A stretch of DNA of 64,000 nt from Diphasiastrum complanatum (taxonomy: Eukaryota > Streptophyta > Lycopodiopsida > Lycopodiales > Lycopodiaceae). The notes beneath the pieces were generated by a model. That model saw only the letters and a list, made by a program, of their open reading frames with translations. It was not told the DNA's origin and made no database searches. The DNA is taken from the NCBI GenBank assembly GCA_029204225.1, contig CM055092.1, positions 99,884,651 to 99,948,650 of the forward strand, in the 5' to 3' direction. Each line of letters begins with the position of its first letter. Position 1 is the first letter of the stretch. The position numbers and the translations under genes are program-made. Shown piece by piece: positions 47,531 through 59,689 of the stretch.

Positions 47531-47641
47531 GTTGACAGATCCTCTACTCCAGAGGATCTGTTGATTATTTCTTTGCTTTTTCTTCAGAATTGTTTCTTGC
47601 CTGTTACCAGGCTCGTTTAGACATTACTTGTCTGTGTTCTT
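47531..47641 (+). repeat. Third partial copy of the unknown hydrophobic frame
   Basis: About 110 bp matching the middle of 48,748-49,143 in the same direction, so the minisatellite block at 47,650-48,620 sits between two direct copies. It contains a perfect hairpin at 47,537-47,559: AGATCCTCT, a 5-base loop, AGAGGATCT. Confidence 0.8.
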
Positions 47642-47649
47642 ATGTCGAA

Positions 47650-48620
47650 TACAAACAAAATGCGGTGTCGCTTGGGGGACAAGGTAGTTCGGTCGAAATG
47701 GCAATCAGGGATGTCGATTGAAAGTTTTATGATCTGGCCTAGATTTGGTCCGGTTGAGATGGTGGGGGACCCCTTCGGTCGAGATTTGATAGAATCTCTT
47801 TGGTTGAGATTTATACAGTCTCTTTGGTTGAGATTTGAACAATGGGCTCCGGTTAAGAGGTTGACAGTGGCCGTCAGTTGAGATTTAACATTGGTCGTCG
47901 GTTGAGATTTGACGCTTGTTGTCGGTTGAGATTTAACACTGGCCGTCAGTTGAGATTTGACACTGGCCGTCGGTTGAGATTTGATACTGGCCGCTGGTTG
48001 AGGTTTAACTTTGGCTGTCGGTTGAGATTTAACACTGGCCATTGGTTGAGATTTGAAGGGAATGGAGCATGAAGGGCAGCTTAAGTAGTGTGGGGCTTTA
48101 GGGGGTGAGCGTGGAGGTCTATCTGGGAGGAATACGGGGTAACAGTTGAATGCGGTCGGTTGGGATGGAATGCAGTCGCAACGGGTGTATGGGGTCGGTT
48201 GGGATGGAATGCAATTGCAATGGGTGTATGTGGTCAGTTGGGATGGAATGCGGTCGCAACGGGTGAATGCGGATGGTTGCGATGGATTGCGGTCGCGACA
48301 GATGGAGGTGGAAGGTGATCCATTTGTGATGGAATGCGGTTGTTGCGGTTCAATGGAAGATGGAGGTGGAAGATGGTCTGGTTGCGATGGTGAGGAACCC
48401 CGTCAGTTGAGACGTGATAGAATCACTTTGGTTGAGATTTGAACGAGCGCTCCGGTTGAGAATTGAGCAATGGGCTATGGTTGAGATTTAACAGAGTGCA
48501 TCGGTTGAGATTCGACATAGTGTGTCAGTGAGATTTGATAGATCACTCCGGTTGAGATTTGATACAGGTGCTTCGGTTGAGATTTCACTGAGGGGCTCCA
48601 GCTGAGAATGGAAGCGTGAG
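47650..48620. repeat. 24-bp minisatellite block, right copy
   Basis: The mirror of 12,330-13,365: GGTTGAGATTT-based 24-bp units, most regular at 47,860-48,060, and GGTTGGGATGGAATGC units at 48,150-48,260. The base skew is reversed, with C scarce on the plus strand. Confidence 0.9.
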
Positions 48621-48747
48621 GGGACGGGAGGAGCGTGAGCTTGTGTTGAAGGAAATCTAGCTCTGTTAGTGTGTTTGCTAACAATGAGGCAGCCAACAGA
48701 TTTGTGGGTGTATCAGTCAGTGGATATGGGCAATGATGTAGCCATAT

Positions 48748-49143
48748 ATGTGGCTCTGTCTAGTTTGTAGAAACTCAGATGTGGCGAGAGATTGGGTGTT
48801 TGTTTACATGGATCTGAGCATGGACAATGTTGCAGTTCTTCGGGATGTAGAATGCATTGGAGTTCAAGTGGCAACGGTGTCAAATGTTGACAGATCCCCT
48901 ACTCCAGAGGATCTGTTGGTTATTTCTTTGCTTTTTCTTCAGAACTATTTCTTGTCTGTTACTAGGCTCGTTTGGGCATTACTTGGCTATTTTCTTATTT
49001 GTTACAATGCCCAGGCCAGGCAGAAACTGACTGAATATCTTTGTAGTATAATGTCCTGCCTGTCAGAGTACAACTCAAGGTCATTCTCTGTTGAAAACCC
49101 TCACATTCAAACAGAGATGCAAGCCAAGAGCATTCATTTATAG
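48748..49143 (+). CDS. Unknown hydrophobic frame (right copy)
   Basis: Twin of 11,774-12,181, slightly shorter at the C-terminus. Start (CRNSDVARDWVFVYMDLSMD), hydrophobic middle and Gln/Glu tail are kept, with about 15 substitutions in 131. No domain recognised. Whether it is translated is doubtful. Confidence 0.3.
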   Translation: MWLCLVCRNSDVARDWVFVYMDLSMDNVAVLRDVECIGVQVATVSNVDRSPTPEDLLVISLLFLQNYFLSVTRLVWALLGYFLICYNAQARQKLTEYLCSIMSCLSEYNSRSFSVENPHIQTEMQAKSIHL

Positions 49144-49559
49144 ATCGGCATGTAGCCCAAATCAACATTCAATTGATTCTATAGCTACCCACTCTAAAAA
49201 TGAACTGAATCAGATCCTACACTTTACTAAAACTGAGCTACACTTGCATTAATCCACAAAGCTAAAACAAGAACTAATCTACAGCATTTTAGAAGTCCAA
49301 GAATCAAGAAACCAACCAGTGTTTTGATTCTTGGACATTCCAAGAACATCAAAAACTAGAATGTTGTAGGATATGCAAGATTTATACCACATTTCTAGCC
49401 TATTTAGTTTACTTGAATGCTGGTTCCCACATTAATCCACAAACAAGAAAAAAAAACTAATCCACTCTAGGAAAGCAACAAATCTAAATGCTTTTGTTGC
49501 ATGTGAATGATTTTGTGAATGAATTTTTGGATTCATTATTTCAAGTTTAATTTTATTTC

Positions 49560-51780
49560 ATTTAAGTTTTTTCAAGACTTGTTTTATGTAAAAGTAAAGT
49601 TAGTAAATTCAAGATCCTAAAGATTGTAAGTAACCCTCCCTTGAGGTTCACAAGTAGTGATCTGACTGAAAGCGAAACATCCAAACACTCTGATATGGTT
49701 GAGTAATGGCTTCGATCTTGTCCACACCTAATAAAGTGTCTTGCCATTCAAGGCCTCTGAAATGGATCAATTTTGCAGGTAGGCTGTTGTAGTAACAGCT
49801 TTTGCCCAGAACTTCTTTGGAAGAGATGCATAGGCCAGCATGCTCCTTGCACTTTCAATGAGTGACTGAGTCTTCCATTTAGCTACACCATTTAACTGAG
49901 GTGAGCTTGTTGTAAAATGTTGTTGTATTCCGGTTGCCTTGTAGAAGTCTTCGAGTTTGTTGGAGATAAATACTCCCGCTACATCTGAGTGTAGAAGCTT
50001 TGATTCTTCTCTGGGTCGATTTTTATGATGATGCCTTGAACTGCATGAAGAACTTGAGATTATTGGATTTGTTCTTCAAGAAATATGTTACAGTCCTTTG
50101 AGATAAGTCATCAATAATAGTCCACAAATAGACAGCTCCTCTTGTGGAACTAGTCTACATAGGACCACAAAGGGCCATGTGTACAAGATCTAGCAAATTT
50201 TTAAAAATACATTCTAAATTTGAAATGATTGAACTTCTAACATGCTTGCTGGAAATACAGCTTTTACATGGAGTATCGGATTTGCTAATGAAGGGTAAAT
50301 TTTGTACTAAGTTTTGTTTTAACATTTGTTGATTACAACTAGAATTTAAATGGCCTAATCTATGACATATCATTTGAATCAGAAGTAGTAGTAAAAAGAG
50401 CTTGACTACTTGTAGAATAGGAGTGACTGAGTTTGTGCAAATTGCCACATCTTCTACTAAAAGCAAAAAATTTCCTAGATTCAAGGCCTCTGAAATGGAT
50501 CAATTTTGCAGGTAGGCTGTTGTAGTAACAGCTTTTGCCCAGAACTTCTTTGGAAGAGATGCATAGGCCAGCATGCTCCTTGCACTTTCAATGAGTGACT
50601 GAGTCTTCCATTTAGCTACACCATTTAACTGAGGTGAGCTTGTTGTAAAATGTTGTTGTATTCCGGTTGCCTTGTAGAAGTCTTCGAGTTTGTTGGAGAT
50701 AAATACTCCCTCTACATCTGAGTGTAGAAGTTTTGATTCTTCTCTGGGTCGATTTTTTTGATGATGCCTTGAACTGCATGAAGAACTTGAGATTATTGGA
50801 TTTGTTCTTCAAGAAATATGTTACAGTCCTTTGAGATAAGTCATCAATAATAGTCAACAAATAGACAGCTCCTCTTGTGGAACTAGTCTACATAGGACCA
50901 CAAAGGGCCATGTGTACAAGATCTAGCAAATTTTTAAAAATACATTCTAAATCTGAAATGATTGAACTTCTAACATGCTTGCTGGAAATACAGCTTTTAC
51001 ATGGAGTATCGGATTTGCTAATGAAGGGTAAATTTTGTACTAAGTTTTGTTTTAACATTTGTTGATTACAACTAGAATTTAAATGGCCTAATCTATGACA
51101 TATCATTTGAATCAGAAGTAGTAGTAAAAAGAGCTTGACTACATGTAGAATAGGAGTGACTGAGTTTGTGCAAATTGCCACATCTTCTACTAAAAGCAAA
51201 AAATTTCCTAGATTCATCAAGAATCGTGCAGTCCTGTCTATCGAATTTGACCCTCTGACCTGAATCCCTAATTTTGCTCACTGAGAGCAAGTTTTTGGTC
51301 AGATTTGGAATGTGAAGAACATTGGACAATAACATTACATCACCTTTATGGAATTTGATTCTGACTATTCCTTCACCCGCAGTCGAATGAGCTGAGTTGT
51401 CTCCAAGTTGCACAACTCTAGAATGGGTGTATGACTTGTAGTCATGGAACCAGTCTTGATCGTGAGTCATGTGTTGTGTTGCACCTGAGTCCAAATACCA
51501 GGAATCGATATCATGTTGTTCTTCGACTTTGGTAAAAAATGTAGCTTCATCTTTCTCTTCATGCTCGATCAAGTAACTGGTTGAGGCAGCATTTGCTTGT
51601 TGTTGGGACTGCATCTTCTTTTCATTGTTGTACTTGAGTATTCCGCAATTCTTGATGAGATGGCCAATCCTCTTACAATATTTGTAGAACAGGTTCTGCT
51701 TTGGCTGGAATGATGAAGAAGAATTCATGTTTCACTCGAGCCAGTATTTGACCCTGAGTTAAAATTCGACCAAGACTACA
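49560..51780 (-). mobile_element. Copia remnant B, right copy, with a tandem duplication
   Basis: Mirror of 9,901-11,370. The protease-to-integrase part is better kept here: one frame (51,093-51,728) reads from the knuckle (YCKRIGHLIKNCGILKY) through WYLDSGATQHMTHDQDWFHD to LTKNLLSVSKI. A 733-bp segment occurs twice in tandem (see next entry). Broken in several places. Confidence 0.85.
49750..51215 (-). repeat. 733-bp tandem duplication inside Copia B
   Basis: Unit one is about 49,750-50,482 and unit two about 50,483-51,215. They are almost identical, and both begin AGGCCTCTGAAATGGATC in plus-strand reading. The left arm has one copy, so the duplication is younger than the inverted repeat. 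Confidence 0.92.
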
Positions 51781-52256
51781 AGGATGTTTCACTTAATCTC
51801 AAGAGAAGTTTACAAATTGCCTCAAAACATGATTTTTCACACTATGAGTAACAAACTCATTCTTGCTCTTACTAGATCCAAGAGCATACATTTGATGAGA
51901 CAACCACTTGCTTTCAAAATGATTTGGAAACATATCTAAGCCATCAATGACAAGAAATATTTCCATATAATAGGCATCATACAAAACTAGTATTGCCTTA
52001 CTTGAACTTTGAGATGTAGAAATCTCAATAAACCAAGATGGTATATCAAATAATGGAAGAGAAGCATAAGTGAGAATGTTGGAGTAGATACCACCTGAAA
52101 CTTGCCCCTCTTTGCGACGAAAAGTGAGCCACGTAGACTCGGCCTTGAGTCTTGAATATCTCCATAAAACCATGTGTTGAAAAGCCTCCTCCTCAAGCCT
52201 TGGCAAATCTCCACCATACACTTGGATTTTTGGTAGATTTGAAAATCCTACCATCA

Positions 52257-54190
52257 TCCTCTAGATTGAGATTAGATCCTCCTTATTCCTTACTTTCAAA
52301 TGAATGTTGACAAAGCATATGGCTCTAAAGATCCCCAACGTATCAACTATTGCAATCTTCATATCAAGCACCTTTGATAGGAGATACCTCCACTTGAAGT
52401 CTTTAACTAATAAGTCACATGAAATAATAAATCTCCATGTGTTTTTGCCAAAGCACCATCTTCATGAGCCTCACCATCTTGGAACATAGGTTGAGGTAGA
52501 TTACTTGCCTTCTCCTCCTTGAGATGATCCAAGCTCGTCTTGGCCACACGTCCACAAAGATTAACATCAATCTTGAAATATTACCACATCTAGTCTCACT
52601 TGCTACCACATCACCATCCCTCTTAATCTCTTTCTTCTTGAAACAATTAGAAGCAAAATACCCATTCTTACCACAAAAGTAGCACTTCTTGTTGGATTTG
52701 CAACTTTTTTGTGATGACTCATCATCACTCTCCTCCTTTGATTTGTCCTTCTTGAAATGTTGATGTTGCTCTTCGACCCTTCCTCTTGGCTTGTCCTTCT
52801 TGAAGTAAGCTTTCACCTCCCCATCGTCCTTCAATGTGTTCTTTTCATAGATGGATTTCAATGTGTCCCAAGCCTCCCTGGATGAGGTGCATGAGCCAAT
52901 CTCCCACAACACTTCATTGGAAACATTCATCTTTATGATATGTAGGGACATCCTAGCCCTTTTCTTGTATTTTTGGACCTCTTGGAGCTCTTGAGACTCC
53001 TCCTCAAGTCCTAGCACAATCTCCATCACATCTTGGGGCAACAAAATGGAGTCCATCCTCACCTTCCAAATGTCATAATTGGAGGTGTTCAATCTCTCAC
53101 TTGACATTAATAGGAAGGAACCTATGGAAGCCATGAAAAGTGAAAATGATGTCTTGTAATGGATCAAAAGGTGTTGCTTTTCTCTCAATAATGGATCATT
53201 AAAGGTGCACTACTAACTCCAATGTGAGACTTGGTGTGAGACCTATCTCACTAGCTCTACCAATCTCTCTCAAACTAGATCAAAGTCTCATCCCAAGATG
53301 GAGCATGGACAAAGTTTGGGTCAACTTGACTCAAGCACTCAAAATCACTCAAAAACATTCACAAAAGACTCAAATACAATTGTATTGCATGAAACTATGT
53401 GGCTATGACCTCAAAACATTGTCTAGATCTCAAATAGACAATATTGGCAAGCTTTCCCTTGAGTTTTTGGATCAAAAAGCAAGAAGTGAGCCTAAATTGA
53501 TGTGTCTACATAGGTTAGGTGCCCTACCTACATCACTTCGAGGCACATCCAATTGACTTGAAATCAATTGCACTAGAAACTACATTTACCAGTTGCTTTC
53601 CAGCATGCAATCAAGCACTCGATTCGGATCTACCTTGGAGAAACACCAACCATTCAAATTGTGGTAGATGCAAGTACACTCAAAAGTTCTTGATTTCAAG
53701 GCAAATTTTCACATCCAATTGACATATGCATGGATATCTTAGGCTAGCTCTGATACCATGTTGAAATTCACACATGTGGGAGTGCCACAAAGTGTGTTAT
53801 TGATCTCCTGAGACTTTGTGATTGCACATAGATCACACATAGATTGAAAATCAAGATCTATTGCATAAATCTAAGGCAAGAGCACTTTCTACCATGCATA
53901 AATCATCAAGACAAGTACATTCACAAGTGTGAATACTTGTACAACTGCCCTTCTCTCAAGTAGAGAGAAAATCCATGTGAGAAAACTCGTATAGAGATGT
54001 TTTTAAAATAGAGTTTTAAAAAATGAGTCCCAAAGTGATTGTCATGGTTGAGCCATGCGTGGAAGTGCCATGCATGACTGTTATTTAACCACCTTTCACT
54101 AGAAGTGTAATTCTGGAGATTAGCCACGCGTGGCAAATTTCCAGAGAATTCCAAAGTTGGATTAATTTGAATAAGACTTCTTTTGAGATC
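52257..54190 (-). mobile_element. Copia remnant A, right copy
   Basis: Mirror of 7,441-9,300: LTR end and primer site (plus-strand GCTCTGATACCA near 53,747-53,758), gag at 52,415-53,188 with 12 differences in 257 residues, and the same knuckle. Broken, as on the left. Confidence 0.8.
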
Positions 54191-54831
54191 TTGAATAAGT
54201 GTTGACTAATAATAAAATGATTATTATGTGATCATGATTTTGAACTAAAAATTAAATGATCATGATGTCAAATTATTATGCTCTGACGAAATCGTTATGT
54301 TCCAAAAATTTGTTGATGAAAAAAAAGCAATGTTATATACATTTGTGTGGTAGCAAAGATGAATGAATAATCGAACACTATGAAAAAGTGTATTATTATC
54401 TCTCATATTATAATGTGAATATATGATGACTATGTGAATATATAATTTGCATGATTGTGCATGACTATGTGAATATATAATTCGCATGATTGTGGATACT
54501 TGATTGTGATTTGAAAAGGAAAATTATTTCAACCAGAGTGAAGATATGAAGATATTGCTTTAATATATAGATTTTCAGTATAGCAAGGCTGTTTCAAAAG
54601 GTAATTATTTTTGAAGCGTATATAAATGATCAACGTATGTTCACTAATTGTTTTATTTGGTCAATCAATTTTAGCTAGATCTTTAATAAGATATAGATTG
54701 CGGTGAAAGCATTTGATTTAAAATGAATCATAAGTGATTGTCAGATAGAACTCAAGATGAACTTGAAAAATACAAGAATGTATTATACAGATGCAATAAT
54801 TATGCAAACTATTATTTTATCATAAATGGTT

Positions 54832-54834
<3 letters not shown>

Positions 54835-54878
<44 letters not shown>
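54835..54878. repeat. (AT)n microsatellite, right copy
   Basis: Mirror of 6,656-6,712, shorter. Confidence 0.95.
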
Positions 54879-54881
<3 letters not shown>

Positions 54882-54889
54882 AACCATAC

Positions 54890-56430
54890 CAAGATTCAAA
54901 TTCATCAGCTAGTACATCTTGCAACTCATCTTCGCTTAGATGAATTTCATCATCAGTACTATAGTAATCAAACTCTCTCAATATTGTCGTTTGTGTCAGA
55001 ATTATTCGATTCATTTATAGTATTTTCTATAATATTTAAAAAACTTGGAGATATTTCTATATCCTCATCAACGTCCATGTTTGTGTTGTCAATATTCAAG
55101 TCATCCATTTCATTCTCAATGTATGCATTTTCAAATACATGTCTTGCGTGTGGCTAACTTGAACAACATACCACAACTTGTTGTTTAGTCGATCTGGTTG
55201 AAAAAATACCTGCACATTTAACAATGTTAAGTTAAAAAGTTTGTTCAAACAATGTCATGGAATTGCAATGAAATAGTGTATATTACTGATTATGATTGAG
55301 AAAAAATGGATGTCAAACTCATGTGACACACCTGTTCACAGTGACAAGGCAACACCAACGTGTTTGAAAAATCCATGTTTAATGTCTTGGTTGAATCGAT
55401 GGCAAAAAATCCACGATCTCTTTTCACGGTTGCATTTGACCCTTGATAATTGATTTTGAACCATTTCACATCAAACAAAAACCATTTACCATTTTCACTG
55501 AAACACACTTCATATACATCTTGAATAATTCCTACATACTCAAGCTCTTCAGAGATTGGACTTTGGTCTCGTGCACTACTCAGACTTTCTTGATTGAAAG
55601 ATGCCATCACAACACAATCATAAGTTTCTCGTTTCATGTCAACTCGTTCAACGCGATGACAACAACCATATGCCTACATTGCACTATACTTTCGATACTG
55701 CCACATATTAACTGTAAATAGGACAATTATCAATTATTATACATGTACATTGTATTTTTACAAAAAAAAAACAATAAAGAAACCTTCCAATCACATCGTC
55801 TTGCAAATTCCCATTTCGTGTCAGATATGACTTATCCCTTCGTATAATTCCAACCACTTATCCATCACTTTAGAATTATAGAGCATGAAAGTAGAAAATT
55901 TTTCTCTTAGAAAAGGGTCCTTTTCTTAAGAGAACCTATACCTTGGGGATTTTTGCCTTTTACCTCATTGTTCTCCTCATCATTCCATAGCCATGGAGTA
56001 GATGGATGTATTTGAAGCAAAATTTCAATGACATAGATAAGAGATTCTTGCAGTAACCACCCATCGACCATGCTTCTCTCTAGTCTTGTCTTTTGACGCA
56101 CAATCTTTCAAAACTTTCATGAATCTCTTCAAAAAAAACATCTAGTTATAAACATTTATTGCAATGATGAGAGCAGTGGTCAATGACATAGTAAAAAAAT
56201 GATGTTAAATACATTGAGGCCACAAAAATCAAAATTGTATATTTTGTATCTTGTGTGCACATAGGACCAACAATATCATTTTTTTGGACCAATTGCACCA
56301 CCAAATGCACTTGTATGTCCAAGATGGAGGTTGGAAAATATCTCTCAAGCATACATATAGCCTCCACTATATCTTCATGTTTTTTTTTCCACATCTATCT
56401 CACAAATCTCCTTGTCACACATCCATCTAC
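54890..56430 (-). pseudogene. CACTA tnp2 transposase, right copy (DUF4218/DUF4216 part)
   Basis: Minus strand: DUF4218 block in 56,146-56,394 (EAICMLERYFPTSILDIQVH, VQLVQKNDIVGPMC) and 55,907-56,101 (RQKTRLERSMVDGWLLQESL). The DUF4216 block in 55,290-55,637 has MKRETYDCVVMASF, LEYVGIIQDVYEV and DVKWFKINYQGSN in a single 115-codon frame, better kept than on the left. An acidic tail follows. The block that precedes DUF4218 in the left copy is missing: the sequence passes directly into the neighbouring minus-arm frame near 56,435. Confidence 0.85.
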
Positions 56431-56477
56431 ATCATATTTGTAGTTCTGGCTTGACTTCTGTGCCGTCAACATAGAAA

Positions 56478-56885
56478 TTGAAATATCTTTGTCTTTTCGA
56501 AGAAGAGCCCGATTTCAATAGAGGTAATCTTTCGATGGATATCCCATTGGAGGAATCATACAATTTGTTTTATAATCTAGAAGATGATGGTTCCATCATC
56601 AAAGATACCAAGGGAAACATCGTCATCAATAGGATGCATGACCTTGCACTCAAATATTTTGGCCACAACTTATTCACTCCTTGGGAACAACAAGACCAAG
56701 ATGACAGGAATAAGATACTTGCGATTTTGAATAGTGAGTTTCTTCAATCAAATAGATCTGGGGAGGTGTGGGCATTGACGAATATGTGTATGCATATTCG
56801 TCAGAAGCATCAATCCTTACGAAGATATGTTAAAATGGCAAAAAAAGGCCAGCATGGGCTTCAAAGAAAGATTGGGCAAAGGTGA
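56478..56885 (+). CDS. Conserved 135-residue frame, CACTA-associated (right copy)
   Basis: Twin of 3,055-3,462 with 4 differences in 135 residues, the best-kept protein pair of the two arms. Same acidic start, TPWEQQDQDD block and basic tail. Tentatively Transposase_24-like. Its flanks also match the left arm, including the downstream CCGAGCC/GGCTCGG text after the stop. Confidence 0.5.
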   Translation: MKYLCLFEEEPDFNRGNLSMDIPLEESYNLFYNLEDDGSIIKDTKGNIVINRMHDLALKYFGHNLFTPWEQQDQDDRNKILAILNSEFLQSNRSGEVWALTNMCMHIRQKHQSLRRYVKMAKKGQHGLQRKIGQR

Positions 56886-57766
56886 TACACGAGTCCAAGC
56901 ATCCCAATCCTGATCGCTTCAAACAACAACAAGATCAATCTCTTGGGCCAATCTCACCTGGGCTCGGGTGGGAAATCCAATTTACAAGCCCAATTTCTAA
57001 GTTTTTCTTTTTTAGTTTGATTTTATTATAATTATTTTAGATATGTTTTTTATTACTAATCATGTTTCGTATCTAAATGATTGCATTCGTGTTTTTATAG
57101 CAAAGAGATTTTGAGAGAAAATACACGAATGCTGATTATAAGATTGGGTACCAACAAGGTTGCAACTGAATCGTCCCCATCATTAGAGAAAATCTGAACA
57201 CAAAAGAGGCCTTTCAAAAGGATAATCTTTATTTTTTTCTCAACATAGCTCTTTCAAATTGATTTTTTTTTTTTTTAAAAGAACTATAATTTTGCGTCAG
57301 GGGCAGCCCGTAAATAAGCCATTTTATTTGTAGTATAGTATGCAACTCAACAAAAAAACAGTGTAACTTTTGAACGACGATTATGGTGCCATTAGAAATC
57401 CCTCAACGAGAGCTTTTCAACGACCCCCAACATGACCAAGTTCCGAGAAAGAAGTTATGGCCAGTCAAAAGTTTTGGTCGGTCAATGCTTGGTCAACCTG
57501 ATATCTCTTTCAAGTCCAGTTGACCAGTTTGAAACTGGTCGACTGAACTTGAAAGAGGACCACTTTACAGTAGATTTCTGCATGAACCGACAAATCAGTG
57601 ATTGTAATATGAATTATAACAAAAACAAGTTCAACTTATGGGTGGAGAGACTTACGAAATGGGCATGAAATGAACCTTGGCCACCATCGCCTAGGTGCAA
57701 GGGCCCTGCCATCTTCGTGCACTTTTTAGCACCCTCTCTTTGTTGCTTGAGACGATTTGAATCTTC

Positions 57767-59480
57767 TCAAAATTCTTTATTTGCAAACTTCCAATCGTAT
57801 TTGTGCGCGTTGTATGTCCTAGATTTGCCAACTCTCACTGCATCTCGGATCTCTGATTTGCAGTGGCTCCTCACGCTTTTCATGTGTTTTCCCATCCATA
57901 TTCGGTCAAATTTCAAATCAGGGGAGGGGACTAGAAATTCTCTATACAACAGGTCAATGACATAATTTTTTTTCTCATCACTTTGTTTGTGCCAATCCTT
58001 GAGAATGTCCCTGTTGAAGACCACATGCGTGAGTTGCCTCATGCAAGTGATGACGCGACCACCGCGATCATCCTCCACTATGTGCTTTTCCGCATCTATA
58101 TCATAGCATGGCAAGACGTCAGCTGATGGAGAGGTGGCAAAGAGAGTGTCGAAAAGAGTGGGGGAGTTGATTACAATGGGAATGATTTTGGGAGGAGTTT
58201 AAAGGTGATCACGAGAATAGTGGGGAGGGGTATAAAACGGAGAAGGTTGGGGAGGAGTTTGAGCAAGAGTGTAACCAATAGGGGTTTGAATGGGAGAAAA
58301 AATGGGTGGAGTGGCCTAACAAGAGGGATCACGGTGCCATGGAGACCCCATAGAGGGCATGGGTATCGAAGAAAGAAAAATGCGAGGACAGAATGTGAGG
58401 GTGTCAGGATAATCAGGTGTGACAGATGCAGGAGTCATAGTATCATGCGTCATTTGTGTCAGTCATGAAAAATGTCTCTAGAAAAGTGGATATACATGAG
58501 CATCCTCATGCGCAAGATGACTGCCTTATCACGATTATTCTCAATGATGTGACTAACCTTGTCTATATCATACGGTGGTGGGACGGTAGCTAGTGGCGAT
58601 GTAGCCATGGGACTGTCTAAGGGGGTGGCCTCCAGTAAGGGAGATGTGGCTCTGGGAGTGTCTATGGGGGTGGCCTCGGGTGTGGGAGATGCCCCACTGA
58701 TGGGAGAATACTGATGTTGTGGGGTGTACGTAGTGTACTAGGGGGGGAATAGGAAAGGGGAGGGGGGGGGGGGGGGGGGGACTACCGAGGGGGGTGTTGG
58801 GATGGGAGATAGATAGGAGGAGACTATAGGGGAATAGGAATAGGAAAGGAGAGGGGGCGGGAGTACCAAGGGGAGGACAGCCAAGGGGGGGTGTCAGGAT
58901 GGGAGATAGATAGGAGGAGACTATAGGGGAGTGGGCTCAAAATCCCATGGTGAAACGTGACCCCATGAAGTACAGTAGAAAGGACAAAACTCAGTGGTAG
59001 TGGGTCTAGAGGGAGGTAGAATGTGAGGGGTGAAAGTGTAGATGCCGAAAATACGAGGTGTGACAGATGCAGGAGTTTCGATATCGTGTGACGTATGTGC
59101 TACTTCTTGGGTCAGTGTATCTCAAAGTACGGACCCCCCATGACAACATGTGTGATGCGGATGTTTAGCACTCACGAGCACATCGAGAATATAAGGTTAT
59201 CACCACATCCTCCACAACAAGAGACACCCAGGTGGCTCCCCCTCCTCTCTTGAGAATGTAGGGAGGAAGAACTGGTAATAGCACCATGTCGGGTGAAGGT
59301 GTGATGTACTCAACCAATCGAGAGGAGCTACGAGCCTCACGTCGAGCGCTCAATCGCTGTAAGACCCTCTACTGCTGCGAGAAACACAACTGATCAAGAT
59401 AGCTAATGAGATCACTCTCGCTCCCGCGACTATGGCCTGACCTCTGAGTAGGGAATCCATCATCTAACATAATGGGTGCA
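57767..59480 (-). pseudogene. Transposase_24-like gene, right copy
   Basis: Mirror of 430-2,172. The C-terminal frame 57,767-58,114 (ILKDWHKQSDEKKNYVIDLL, LKFDRIWMGKHMKSVR) and the upstream piece 59,165-59,353 (REARSSSRLVEYITPSPDMV) are separated by the same low-complexity stretch, here with a long G-tract near 58,760. It is no longer one frame, and the two copies have drifted to about 87% at protein level. Confidence 0.6.
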
Positions 59481-59558
59481 ACGGAATAAGAGGGATAAAT
59501 ACTGCAGACAACCAAGGGAAGTCTCAAAAATAGTAAAAAAAAAACATCACCATGTCCA

Positions 59559-59563
<5 letters not shown>

Positions 59564-59626
<63 letters not shown>
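59564..59626. repeat. (CT)n microsatellite, right copy
   Basis: Mirror of the GA run at 282-334. Translated on the minus strand it gives a run of Glu-Arg, which is not a gene. Confidence 0.97.
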
Positions 59627-59629
<3 letters not shown>

Positions 59630-59689
59630 CCATGGACTTAAAAAAATAGAGTTTGGTGAAACAAATGCCAAAAATTTTATGTATACTGA

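Noticed and set aside
59369-59671. Frame with a long Glu-Arg run
   Set aside because: It is the translation of the CT/GA microsatellite. Only the part beyond it belongs to the Transposase_24-like remnant.
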